Both the position numbers and the translations under genes were made by a program. DNA of 64,000 bases. Source: Paenibacillus sp. AN1007 (GTDB taxonomy: Bacteria > Bacillota > Bacilli > Paenibacillales > Paenibacillaceae). Positions 19,328 through 28,057 of this stretch are shown here, one piece after another. The stretch lies in the NCBI RefSeq assembly GCF_040702995.1, contig NZ_CP159992.1:134501-198500 (forward strand), in the 5' to 3' direction. The notes below the pieces were generated by a model, which saw only the letters and a list, made by a program, of their open reading frames with translations, ran no database searches and was not told the origin of the DNA. Within the stretch, counting starts at the first letter, position 1, and each line of letters begins with the position of its first letter.

Positions 19328-20081
19328 TGATTAAAGTAAGTCATTTGTCGAAATCCTTCCATAACAATCTGATTCTGAACGATCTTTCGGTCGATATTCA
19401 GAAGGGAGATGTCGTGGCGCTGATTGGCTCTTCTGGCGCGGGAAAATCGACTTTTCTGCGGGCATTAAACTGCCTGGAAGCAGCCGACCAGGGGCAGCTG
19501 GATCTGGAAGGATTCAAGGTTGATTTCAGTACAATCACGAACAAACAGCGGCTGGAGCTGCGGAAACAGACGGCTATGGTGTTCCAGCACTTTAACTTGT
19601 TCCAACATCGTACGGCACTGGATAATGTTAAAGAAGGATTGAAAATTGTTAAAAAAATGAATGACAAAGAAGCGACCGAACTGGCTAAACAGCAGCTGGA
19701 ACAGGTAGGATTATCCGAACGGGCACATTATTATCCCAAACATCTGTCCGGGGGCAGCAGCAGCGTGTGGGTATCGCGCGTGCACTCGCCATGAAACCCA
19801 AGCTGCTTCTGCTGGACGAGCCGACTTCTGCGCTTGACCCGGAACTTGTGGGTGAAGTGCTGCAGACGATCAAAAAAACAGCTGCTTCAGGTCAGACGAT
19901 GCTTCTCGTTTCGCATGAAATGAGTTTTGTCTATGAAGTGGCAACCAAGGTATTGTTTCTGGATAAGGGGAAAATTGTTGAAGAGGGTACACCGGATGAG
20001 GTCTTTAACCACCCCAAATCGGAACGTGCCAAAGAGTTCCTCCACAACTATTTCCGCAATAAAGGCGAGCACCGCGCATAG
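19327..20081 (+). pseudogene. Amino-acid ABC transporter ATP-binding protein, frameshifted in the signature motif
   Basis: The first frame from ATG 19327 gives MIKVSHLSKSFHNN, Walker A GSSGAGKST and the Q-loop FQHFNLFQHRT, then breaks down at HLSGGSSS. The second frame gives QQQRVGIARALAMKPK, Walker B LLLLDEPTSALDPE and the His switch LLVSHEMSF. One extra G in the G5 run at 19750-19754 restores HLSGGQQQRVGIARAL exactly. As read, the ABC signature is split and no functional ATPase is made. A homopolymer slip or sequencing error is the simplest reading. The full length of about 251 residues is standard for this family. Confidence 0.85.
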
Positions 20082-20154
20082 GATCGGCTGGAGCTTTAGG
20101 ATGGCTTGGAAGAACATAAGAAGCATCGCTTCCATTTCTTCTGTGGATAACACG

Positions 20155-20204
20155 AAACGCTTTGGGTGAACACACGGCATGTGTGAATGACCCAAAGCGT
20201 TTTT
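20155..20204 (+). terminator. Rho-independent terminator of the amino-acid importer operon
   Basis: Perfect 13-bp stem AAACGCTTTGGGT / ACCCAAAGCGTTT with an inner CACAC/GTGTG helix, then T run. The 277-base gap up to the convergent AraC gene shows nothing else. Confidence 0.88.
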
Positions 20205-20357
20205 AATTCTGCTGCTGCAGCGTGATGATAACCCTGCAGCCATTTTTGCAGTTACTTTTATAAAAAAACGAGCTTTAGCTAATTGATGTAAGACTTACGT
20301 TACTGCTCTCTCCTTAGGTTAGGACCCACATACTCTAAATTCGTCCGTCAGTTTACT

Positions 20358-21266
20358 CTACACATGTTCGAGATCATCGATCGGTTCATGCTGTCTCGAT
20401 CTTTGGTACTCTGCCGGAGATACGCCAAAATGCGCCCGAAACACCCTATGGAAGTAAGAGTAGCTTGCAAAACCGCAGGATTCTGCGATATGCTCCAGTG
20501 TCATTTCGCTGTATTTCATACGCTCCAGGGCTGCATTCAGACGGATTTCAATAGCATACTGAATCATGGTTTGATTATAGTGTTCCTTGAATAAACGCAC
20601 GGCCCGGGACAGACTGAGTCCGGCATAACGGGCAGCCTCCTCCAGTTTAAATGTAACGGTGGCATGTTCTTCGATAAAACGCTTCAGCTTAAGTGCTGAG
20701 GAGACGGCCCGGTCCGTCTGGATATTCTCCGTAATGGCCCGGTCAATGTACAGGCATAACCCCCGCAGCAGTGCATCCTTCAGCTCCGCGTTCTCTTCCA
20801 GCGGCCCGCGCCGTTTTTCCAGGAGCATATTGCGCCACAGGCTGATTAATTTGTCATCCAGACCAATACGACTTACGGTCGGACGCTGCTGGCGTTTCCA
20901 CCACTTTTCAATCCAGCGCCCTTCACAGAATAGATAGTAGTCACCGCTGGACAATCGTCCTTCCTTATGCGGTTCATCTACGACAAGGCGGTAATCATCC
21001 CCGGGTTTAAGCAAAAGCAAATCACCGCTGCTCATGCGGAATTCCTCTTCCTGTACATATACTTTGCACGAGCCTTCCGTCTGCAAGCGGAACAGATAGG
21101 TGGACAGCTCGCCTTTCATATTATGGGTGAATGCCTTGTAATGATAGGAGTAGTCACAGATCAATACGGATGTGTCCAATGTATCCAAAGATGTCGCCTC
21201 CCATACGCTCGCGCTGTTAACCAGCGGATGATAGTGCTGCTCATGTGCAGCCATGCCAGAATTCAT
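20358..21266 (-). CDS. AraC-family transcriptional regulator
   Basis: 302 residues. The N-terminal half is a cupin-like sensor (MSSGDLLLLKPGDDYRLVVDEP). The C-terminal hundred residues carry two helix-turn-helix units: LEEAARYAGLSLSRAVRLFKEHY and LEHIAESCGFASYSYFHRVF, ending HFGVSPAEYQ. The divergent neighbour is a TIM-barrel sugar isomerase/epimerase followed by an oxidoreductase, so control of sugar or polyol use is the likely job. The ligand is unknown. Confidence 0.9.
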   Translation of the reverse strand: MNSGMAAHEQHYHPLVNSASVWEATSLDTLDTSVLICDYSYHYKAFTHNMKGELSTYLFRLQTEGSCKVYVQEEEFRMSSGDLLLLKPGDDYRLVVDEPHKEGRLSSGDYYLFCEGRWIEKWWKRQQRPTVSRIGLDDKLISLWRNMLLEKRRGPLEENAELKDALLRGLCLYIDRAITENIQTDRAVSSALKLKRFIEEHATVTFKLEEAARYAGLSLSRAVRLFKEHYNQTMIQYAIEIRLNAALERMKYSEMTLEHIAESCGFASYSYFHRVFRAHFGVSPAEYQRSRQHEPIDDLEHV

Positions 21267-21409
21267 GAGATAAATCAGGGTCGAAATAAAATTTGATCAG
21301 ATAGTTCATGTTCTGACTATATTGTATATGTTCATTCTAGCCTGTTTTGCGTTAGGATGATACCAGATAGAGCAATGCAAGCAAATTTGAGAGCAGAGGA
21401 GTATCTGTC

Positions 21410-22186
21410 ATGAAAAAATTGAACATTGGTTTGCAACTTTTTACACTCCGTGATGAAACTGCAGCAGATTTTCGTGGTACACTGCGCAAAGTGGCCGCGC
21501 TTGGATATGAAGGCGTAGAATTTGCCGGATATGGCGACATTCCAGCAGAGGAAATGAAAGCGCTGCTAGATGAGCTTGGTCTGAAAGGTTTCAGCAGCCA
21601 CGTGTCCCTTCATGCGATGCGAGAAGACCTGCAAAAACAAATCGACTACCTGAAAACGATTGGTGCACAATATATGATCTGCCCATATCTGATGCCGGAG
21701 GATCGCCCGGACAATGCAGAGGGCTGGACAAAGCTGTTTGAAGAACTGCAGCAGTATGGAGCCGAAGCGGCAAAACAAGGTTTGATCTTCGGTTACCACA
21801 ACCATGACTTTGAATTCCATGGTCGGGTTGGGGACGCAAATGCTTTTGATGCCATGTTTGCTCAAACGACACCTGAAGCAGTACAAGTGGAAATGGATGT
21901 ATGTTGGGTTCAATTTGCGGGACAAAATCCGATCGAGTATATTAATAAATATGCGGGACGTTTGCCGCTGCTTCACTTGAAAGATTTCAGTAAAGACGAG
22001 CAGGGTCAGATGAAAACACTGGAGCTTGGACAAGGCGAAGTGGATCTGCCGGCCGTGATTGAAAGCGCAGCACATGCAGGTGTAGAGTGGTTGATCGTCG
22101 AACAGGATGTATGTCAGAATCCGCCGCTTGAAAGCGTGGAGAACAGCCACAACTGGCTGAAACAAAATTACCTGAACCAGTTCTAA
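21410..22186 (+). CDS. Sugar phosphate isomerase/epimerase family TIM-barrel protein
   Basis: Xylose-isomerase-like TIM barrel of 258 residues. It starts KKLNIGLQLFTLRDETAADF, the usual first strand. GYEGVEFAGYG follows, and metal-site residues are visible as YHNHDFEF, EMDVCWV and LHLKDF near the ends of barrel strands. GRLPLLHLKDFSKDEQG is a strong family marker. The next gene, 62 bases downstream, is a Gfo/Idh/MocA oxidoreductase. This pair is common in pathways for inositols or other cyclic polyols and rare sugars. The exact substrate cannot be assigned. Confidence 0.88.
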   Translation: MKKLNIGLQLFTLRDETAADFRGTLRKVAALGYEGVEFAGYGDIPAEEMKALLDELGLKGFSSHVSLHAMREDLQKQIDYLKTIGAQYMICPYLMPEDRPDNAEGWTKLFEELQQYGAEAAKQGLIFGYHNHDFEFHGRVGDANAFDAMFAQTTPEAVQVEMDVCWVQFAGQNPIEYINKYAGRLPLLHLKDFSKDEQGQMKTLELGQGEVDLPAVIESAAHAGVEWLIVEQDVCQNPPLESVENSHNWLKQNYLNQF

Positions 22187-22248
22187 GAAGTTAGATACTT
22201 AATGCGTCTATTTAAACTGAATCTAATCGTCAAAGGAGACTTTTGTAC

Positions 22249-23271
22249 ATGAGTAAAATTAAAGTTGCTGTATTCGGTTGTGGAGCCATCGCTCAGCGCA
22301 GACATATTCCAGAGTACGCTGCCAATGAGAACGTAGAACTTGTCGCATTTGCTGATCCGGTTGTGGAGCGGGCGCAGGAAATGGCTGAAATGTACGGCGG
22401 TAAAGCGTATTCCAGTTATGAGGAATTGCTTGCAAACGAAACAACAGTAGAAGCGGTGAGCGTATGCACACCGAACTATCTGCATGCACCAATGACGATT
22501 GCCGCTGCCAATGCGGGCAAGCATGTGCTGGTTGAGAAGCCGATGGCGGTTTCCACTGAAGAAGGCGAGCAAATGATTGAGGCGGCTAAGAAAAACGGCG
22601 TATATCTGATGGTGGGTCACAACCAACGTCTGATGCCTCCTCACGTGAAGGCAAAAGAAATTCTGGATTCCGGCCGACTGGGCAAAGTGCTGAATTTCCG
22701 TACTGCTTTTGGTCACCCGGGTCCAGAAGGCTGGAGTTTAGACGGGGCAGGCAGCTGGTTTTTCCGCAAAGAAGAAGCCATTATGGGCGCCATGGGTGAC
22801 CTCGGCGTGCACAAATCCGACTTTATCCGTTATTTGCTGAATGACGAAGTGTCCGAAGTAGCTGGTTTCATCAGCACGCTGCACAAAGAAGGTACGGATG
22901 TAGATGACAATGCCACCTGTCTGCTTCGGATGAAGAGCGGTGCAATCGGTACACTCGTAGCCAGCTGGACACAATACAGAGCGGGCGATAATAGCACGGT
23001 ACTGTGGTGTGAGAACGGCGTGATGAAAATTGGTACTGTAGATGGTGATGAGGTCATCGTCGAATTGACTAATGGTACGGTTGAAACGTACAAAGTCGGG
23101 GCAATGGCAACGAATGAGAAACAAGTACCGAGCGGCGTAATTGACGCATTCGTAGAATCAATCTTAACCAAAACGCCTCCAACCATCTCTGGTGAAGAGG
23201 GCTTGCGTTCCCTGCAGGTCATCCTGGCTGCATTTGAATCTCAGAAAACAGGTCAAATTATCAAGCTGTAG
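22249..23271 (+). CDS. Gfo/Idh/MocA-family NAD(P)-dependent oxidoreductase
   Basis: 340 residues. The N-terminal Rossmann fold has VFGCGAIAQRRHIPEY, and the family Lys-Pro motif is VLVEKPMAV. The C-terminal substrate domain includes MGDLGVHKSDFIRYLL, with the His expected at the catalytic position. ATG 22249 follows AAAGGAGA at a normal distance; a TTG two codons earlier is possible. It probably oxidises or reduces a sugar or cyclitol together with the isomerase-like protein before it. A terminator follows at 23377. Confidence 0.9.
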   Translation: MSKIKVAVFGCGAIAQRRHIPEYAANENVELVAFADPVVERAQEMAEMYGGKAYSSYEELLANETTVEAVSVCTPNYLHAPMTIAAANAGKHVLVEKPMAVSTEEGEQMIEAAKKNGVYLMVGHNQRLMPPHVKAKEILDSGRLGKVLNFRTAFGHPGPEGWSLDGAGSWFFRKEEAIMGAMGDLGVHKSDFIRYLLNDEVSEVAGFISTLHKEGTDVDDNATCLLRMKSGAIGTLVASWTQYRAGDNSTVLWCENGVMKIGTVDGDEVIVELTNGTVETYKVGAMATNEKQVPSGVIDAFVESILTKTPPTISGEEGLRSLQVILAAFESQKTGQIIKL

Positions 23272-23376
23272 TACATTTTTGATTTGATATACAGGTCTTT
23301 AAGCTAATCTTTGATTAATTCTGTTCCTGCATATTGTGCAGACAGTCTAAGAATTAACAAGTTAATAATTATATTC

Positions 23377-23418
23377 AAGGACATTCTCCCGTGCAGTACG
23401 TTGGAGGATGTCCTTTTT
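23377..23418 (+). terminator. Rho-independent terminator after the oxidoreductase gene
   Basis: 13-bp stem AAGGACATTCTCC / GGAGGATGTCCTT (one G-U), 13-base loop, then T5. Confidence 0.85.
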
Positions 23419-23659
23419 ATATGAGCGTGCTGGATCGGGGAGGTAGACATCTGTTAGTGAGATAGCGGCACACATGGAGATCGATCAGAAAAGCGTACAC
23501 TTACGGTTAGGTACATAGGTGGGATGCGTTGATTTATTATTTTGCACTGCACTTTTGCTGTGGACTTACACTGTACTTTCCACTCTGGTTAATGCTCCAT
23601 TCTGGCCCATTCCCGTTCGATTCTTACTTTACTGCACTAACGATCTCAGAGGAGCTTAT

Positions 23660-23850
23660 TTGCTTGATTTAGGGGTCAGAGAAATGTAACGATCCCCAGC
23701 GACGCTATTTCCTCCGAAATGCCTCAAAAGGTGCTGATTCGAGCGTAAAATGTGAAAATAACGTTTCTCTGAATTGTTACGTTTCGGAATAGGCTGAAAT
23801 GGGGCGAATAGCGTTATCTGGAATCGTTAGAAATCTGACGCAAACTTTTG
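23660..23850. repeat. Candidate dispersed intergenic repeat region
   Basis: No gene can be supported between 23272 and 24193. This stretch holds self-similar pieces: GTCAGAGAAATGTAAC near 23685 against AACGTTTCTCTGAATTGTTAC near 23771 in inverted sense. AGCGACGCTATTTC near 23708 also partly mirrors CGAATAGCGTTATC near 23806. I associate similar non-coding text with Paenibacillus intergenic repeats; copy number could not be checked. Confidence 0.3.
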
Positions 23851-23948
23851 GATGCAGCTGCTGGTTCCAAAAGGTATACATAAGGATTTGTATCCAGATC
23901 TCCCTCTTATACAGCACCGTTCAGCACCGCGACTGTGGTGATCGCATC

Positions 23949-24002
23949 AATAAACAGCGGGACCCAGGCCGATAGTTACCTGCCTGGGTCCCGCTGTTTA
24001 TT
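23949..24002. terminator. Perfect 21-bp hairpin, probable bidirectional terminator
   Basis: Arms 23949-23969 and 23982-24002 are perfect complements (core CAGCGGGACCCAGGC) around a 12-base loop, with TTTATT-type edges on both strands. It lies downstream of the minus-strand aldo/keto reductase gene, so it probably ends that transcript. Confidence 0.75.
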
Positions 24003-24193
24003 TGCGGCAATCTGCTGCTAAAATTAAACCGTCCATTATTAGAGTGATTGCCCGTTAATTAGTTTGTTCTCTGAATGTTTATCCCGCTGCGTGCTATTTT
24101 CCGCCAAGCTGCCGCAAGATGCATCGTCAGATTTGTTCACGGTTATTAATAGACATGAGCTGGAGGGTTTAAAGCCGCAGTATGGGCAGCATA

Positions 24194-25144
24194 TTATAAG
24201 CCAGCCGGCTTAACCTCACTCGCCAGATCAATCCATGCGATCTCTTCAGGTGACAGTGTGATGCGGGAGCCTTCGTCACAGGAGAGCAGTTCTGCCTGAT
24301 TCTGTGCTCCAATCAATGCGCAGGTTGGGAAGGACTGATTCAATACATAAGCCAATGCAATCTGAATCGCTGTTGTTTTCTTGGATGCAGCCAATTCCCC
24401 GGCACGGCGCAGTCTCTCCCAGTTACCATCGCTGTAGAATACACGCACCAGGTCTGCGTTGTCCCGTACCTCAGGTGTGAATCGTCCAGTGAAGAAACCG
24501 CGGGCCTGGGAGGACCAGGACAGGAGCGGCAGCTTCGTCTGCTCATGCCATGCGAGCGTCTCGGCATCCGCTGATACACAGCCTGCCCAGAATGGCTCGT
24601 TCGCTTTGGCGAGACTGAGATTCGGGCTGCTGAACGTGAATCCCTTTAGACCATGGGATGCGGCATAAGCGTTAGCTTCCTCCAGCCGCTGCCAGGTCCA
24701 GTTGGAGGCGCCGATGGCGCCGATTTTGCCAGACTCGATATGGTCGTTCAGTGCTTCCAGAATAACAGCGACAGGAACGTTGGGATCATCCCGATGCAGG
24801 GCGTACAGCTCGACATGGTCCGTCTGCAGCCGCTCCAGACTATCCGTTAGGTCACTGCGAATAGCGTCGGCATTTACACGGGGGCCGTGTTGATTATGAT
24901 GCGCTCCTTTCGTCAGAATGACCATCTGATCGCGATTGCCGCGTTCTTTCATGTACCGTCCTAGAACCTCTTCGCTCTGTCCTCCGCAATATATATGTGC
25001 TGTATCTACCGTGTTACCGCCAATGGCCAGAAAGGCATCGAGATTTGCTGCGGCCTTCTCATAAGCATCATGCACAAAGTAGTCTGTTCCTTTGATGAGT
25101 CGGGAGATACGTTTGCCTGCACCGGCGATTTCAATATATTCCAT
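24194..25144 (-). CDS. Aldo/keto reductase
   Basis: NAD(P)H-dependent TIM-barrel oxidoreductase of 316 residues. The catalytic tetrad is visible: Asp and Tyr in VDTAHIYCGGQSEE, Lys in ILTKGAHH, and His in YALHRDDP. The C terminus holds the cofactor-binding ALIGAQNQAEL. It belongs to the YajO/Tas-like branch rather than the xylose-reductase branch, judging by GIGASNWTW-like GAIGASNWTWQRLEEA. It lies 96 bases downstream of a Gfo/Idh/MocA gene on the same strand and probably shares its transcript. Substrate unknown. Confidence 0.9.
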   Translation of the reverse strand: MEYIEIAGAGKRISRLIKGTDYFVHDAYEKAAANLDAFLAIGGNTVDTAHIYCGGQSEEVLGRYMKERGNRDQMVILTKGAHHNQHGPRVNADAIRSDLTDSLERLQTDHVELYALHRDDPNVPVAVILEALNDHIESGKIGAIGASNWTWQRLEEANAYAASHGLKGFTFSSPNLSLAKANEPFWAGCVSADAETLAWHEQTKLPLLSWSSQARGFFTGRFTPEVRDNADLVRVFYSDGNWERLRRAGELAASKKTTAIQIALAYVLNQSFPTCALIGAQNQAELLSCDEGSRITLSPEEIAWIDLASEVKPAGL

Positions 25145-25240
25145 AGATAAACCATCCTCTCTTATATCAAAGTGAAATCTGCAATGAAGGGTTAGTTAAT
25201 CGTATTAAAGAGTTAAATTCGTAGTTACTGCTTACCCGCT

Positions 25241-26245
25241 TCACAGCGTAATTCGTGTACGTTCTTCAGCTGAGCGAAGACAAGCTTCGAGCACTTTCAT
25301 ATTGGCTGCCGCATCGGAAGGAGCGAAACGAAGTTCTTTCCCTTGAAGTACAGCGCGAGCCATATCATCCCCCTGGAGTGCATAGTGATTCACCTGCGGT
25401 ACCTCCACCTCTCGGCGTTCACCGCCTGCTGTAACAAAGAAATTGGAACTGCTGTCCGGACGAGCAATGTAAGCCGAAGGTACTTCAATAATACCGTCAG
25501 AGCCAAGTACCTCCAGCGTATTACGGAAGGCTGCCCACATGCTGCTGTCAAATGTAACACCAACATGGTTATCGAATTCAAGCAATCCGGAAGCCATCAT
25601 ATCGACCTGATCATGCTCTGGTGAGAACATACCGATGACGGTTACCGCCTTAGGCTCATGTCCCAGCAGGAGGCGAGCCGCACTGATGGAATAACAGCCA
25701 ATATCGTACAGGGCGCCGCCGCCCCATTCCTTACGGAAGCGAACATTGCCGGACGAACCGGAATTGTTAAATGAGAACGTACTGTGGATACCGCGAATTT
25801 CACCAATCTCGCCGCTAGCTATAATCTCCCGAATCTGGTCATAACGCGGGTGATGACGGTACATGAACGCTTCAGCCAGATGGACTCCCTTATCAGCACA
25901 CGCCTGGACCATCTCCAGTGCTTCCTTTTCCGTGAGGGCGAGTGGTTTTTCGCATAAAATATGTTTTCCGGCCTCTGCCGCGCGAATCGTCCATTCCCGG
26001 TGCAGATGATTGGGCAGTGGAATGTAAACGGCATCAATTGAATCATCTTCCAAGATCGCTTCGTAACTTCCGTAAGCCTTTTCAATACCAAGTTTATCAG
26101 CAGTTTGCTGTGCTTTATCGAGGTCCCGGCTGGCAATGGCAGTGACTTCGTTCAATTCCGATTGCTGTAACCCAGGAATGACGGAACCTATTGCAATGTT
26201 GGCGCTGCCAAGAATACCCCAGCGTAACTTTTGAACAGAATTCAT
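25241..26245 (-). CDS. Gfo/Idh/MocA-family oxidoreductase
   Basis: 334 residues with an N-terminal Rossmann fold (WGILGSANIAIGSVIPGL), the Lys-Pro motif ILCEKPLALTEKEA, and the substrate-domain signature WGGGALYDIGCYSI. This branch resembles glucose-fructose oxidoreductase-like dehydrogenases and trans-dihydrodiol dehydrogenase. It is divergent from an AraC regulator at 26363 and followed by an aldo/keto reductase. The three look like a small sugar-redox unit. No specific substrate can be named. Confidence 0.9.
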   Translation of the reverse strand: MNSVQKLRWGILGSANIAIGSVIPGLQQSELNEVTAIASRDLDKAQQTADKLGIEKAYGSYEAILEDDSIDAVYIPLPNHLHREWTIRAAEAGKHILCEKPLALTEKEALEMVQACADKGVHLAEAFMYRHHPRYDQIREIIASGEIGEIRGIHSTFSFNNSGSSGNVRFRKEWGGGALYDIGCYSISAARLLLGHEPKAVTVIGMFSPEHDQVDMMASGLLEFDNHVGVTFDSSMWAAFRNTLEVLGSDGIIEVPSAYIARPDSSSNFFVTAGGERREVEVPQVNHYALQGDDMARAVLQGKELRFAPSDAAANMKVLEACLRSAEERTRITL

Positions 26246-26362
26246 AACTTGTTTCCTCCTGTATTTGAATGTATATTGTGATTATAATGAATAGATGATT
26301 GAATTAAAATGATAATATATTGAATTGAATTAACACAATATTGTTTAATGAGGTGAACGGTA

Positions 26363-27202
26363 ATGATGAGACAGACCGTGCTTCTCACGCTGCAGGATAT
26401 CGCCTATTTCTGTTACCCGGAGTCTGTCGGACATTATACGAATCATGTGCAGCACGCTGTTCTGCGGGAGGCAGGCGTACTCAATAATTTTAACATTCAC
26501 TATGTTGCGGCAGGTAAAGGATACGTGGAGGTTGACGGGGTGGTGCATGAGCTTCGGGCAGGCCAAGCGGTGCTGTATTTCCCCCATCAACGGCAGCATT
26601 ACTACAGCAGTGAAGATGAGCCTTGGGATGTACGTTGGGTTCATTTTTATGGCGAACGGCTTCATGACTATATGCTGGAGAGGGGCCTGCACCGCAATCT
26701 GTTATGGACGCTGAGACAGCGGACTTCCTGGGAAGACGCTCATTTGGCACTGCTTGAAGAGGCGGAGCAGAACAGGATGCTTCGTCCAGCCCAGTTATCC
26801 ACGCTAACCTACGCTTTGTTGGCAGAATTCGTCCAGCATGCCGTGCCGCTCAAGAACACACGAACGACGAGCAAAACGGAGAGCCGTGTGCTTTCGTTAC
26901 TGCCGCAGATGCAGCAGGAGGCATGTGAACCGTTTCTATTGCAGGACTGGGCGGATCGCGCAGGGGTGAGTACCTATTATTTTTGCAAAATATTTAAAAA
27001 TGCCGTCGAGATGACTCCGATGGAGTTTATTACTCGTTCACGTCTCCAGATGGCGAAGCAGTGGCTGCTTGAACGCCCGTCGGCCAACATCGGACAGATT
27101 GCGGAGGAAGCAGGATATCCGAATGCCAGCTATTTTAACCGTCAGTTTATGGCGCATGAGGGTATGACACCTACAGATTACCGTGGGCTGTATCATAACT
27201 GA
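26363..27202 (+). CDS. AraC-family transcriptional regulator
   Basis: 279 residues. The N-terminal cupin sensor includes NNFNIHYVAAGKGYVEVDG and LRAGQAVLYFPHQRQHY, typical of sugar-responsive AraC proteins. The C-terminal HTH pair is LQDWADRAGVSTYYFCKIFK and IGQIAEEAGYPNASYFNRQF, ending GMTPTDYR. GAGGTGAACGG precedes the tandem ATG ATG at 26363. The divergent Gfo/Idh/MocA gene is its probable target. Confidence 0.9.
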   Translation: MMRQTVLLTLQDIAYFCYPESVGHYTNHVQHAVLREAGVLNNFNIHYVAAGKGYVEVDGVVHELRAGQAVLYFPHQRQHYYSSEDEPWDVRWVHFYGERLHDYMLERGLHRNLLWTLRQRTSWEDAHLALLEEAEQNRMLRPAQLSTLTYALLAEFVQHAVPLKNTRTTSKTESRVLSLLPQMQQEACEPFLLQDWADRAGVSTYYFCKIFKNAVEMTPMEFITRSRLQMAKQWLLERPSANIGQIAEEAGYPNASYFNRQFMAHEGMTPTDYRGLYHN

Positions 27203-27368
27203 TCATGGTGAAGAGGAAACTTTTAGCGGTTGTAAGAGGTTTGAATCGGTGAAGCAGGTACTTTATTGAGGTCATCACGACTGTATGTATTGCTGTGCTG
27301 TGTTTATCCCCATGTCGCGACCTGTCCCTTTGGGAGCTGTCCCCTTACAGCTTCTAGGATGGAGTCGT

Positions 27369-27397
27369 TTGACAGAGCGGTTAATCAGGTCTATTAT
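27369..27397 (+). promoter_or_regulatory. Sigma-A promoter of the Rrf2 gene
   Basis: TTGACA at 27369-27374, 17-base spacer, TATTAT at 27392-27397, about 38 bases before ATG 27435. The AT-rich stretch TAAATTAAATCCGTATATAAT just downstream may be the autoregulatory operator. Confidence 0.65.
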
Positions 27398-27434
27398 GGA
27401 TAAATTAAATCCGTATATAATGAGGTGTCCTCTC

Positions 27435-27842
27435 ATGAAATATTCCAAAGCGACAAACTATGCCCTGCATACGATGTTATATCTTGTCAGCACAGCGCCT
27501 GAGCAGCTGGTAAGTGTGCATCAACTGGCCGAGTTTCAGAAAGTTTCGCCAACATATCTGTCCAAAATACTAACCAAATTGGTGAAGGCCGGCATGATCG
27601 AATCCACTTCCGGTGCCAATGGCGGTTATCGGCTGAGCCGCAGGAACCCTGACCCTTCTTTCCTGGAGATCATTCATGCGATTGAAGGCAGAGCCTCGTT
27701 ATTTGAGTGCTCGCAGAACCATAACGCAGCCTGTTTGATCCAGCAGGTCATGGTTCAGGCAGAGGAAGCTATGGAGAGTTTCCTGCATCACAAAAAAATG
27801 TCAGAGCTGGCTTCTCAAATGAGGGATGCCCATTCCTTGTAA
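27435..27842 (+). CDS. Rrf2-family transcriptional regulator
   Basis: Winged-helix repressor of 135 residues, beginning MKYSKATNYALHTMLYLVS as in the family. The recognition helix region is VSPTYLSKILTKLVKAGMIES and the wing is GANGGYRLSR. Only two cysteines lie in the region where Fe-S members have three (FECSQNHNAACL), so it may not carry a cluster of the IscR type and could sense redox or NO differently. ATG 27435 is chosen because GAGGTG lies 7 bases before it; the frame extends to 27285 but crosses the promoter. Confidence 0.88.
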   Translation: MKYSKATNYALHTMLYLVSTAPEQLVSVHQLAEFQKVSPTYLSKILTKLVKAGMIESTSGANGGYRLSRRNPDPSFLEIIHAIEGRASLFECSQNHNAACLIQQVMVQAEEAMESFLHHKKMSELASQMRDAHSL

Positions 27843-27858
27843 TGAAAACAGGATTTCT

Positions 27859-27893
27859 ATCCCCCACGTCTCATTAGAGATCTGGGGGATTTT
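27859..27893 (+). terminator. Terminator after Rrf2 gene
   Basis: 8-bp stem ATCCCCCA / TGGGGGAT with a 16-base loop, then TTTTC. Modest strength. Confidence 0.6.
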
Positions 27894-28057
27894 CGATATG
27901 TCCAGGGGGCGATGAACAGATTGATCAACTAGGCCGTACACCACTAAGATAAATTACTTCTTCATAATATTTTTTATGGTATAATAAGTAAATTATTCAT
28001 TGATAACCCATTTGGAGTTTTGCGTTATGAATATAATATTGAAAAAAGGGGTGACCT

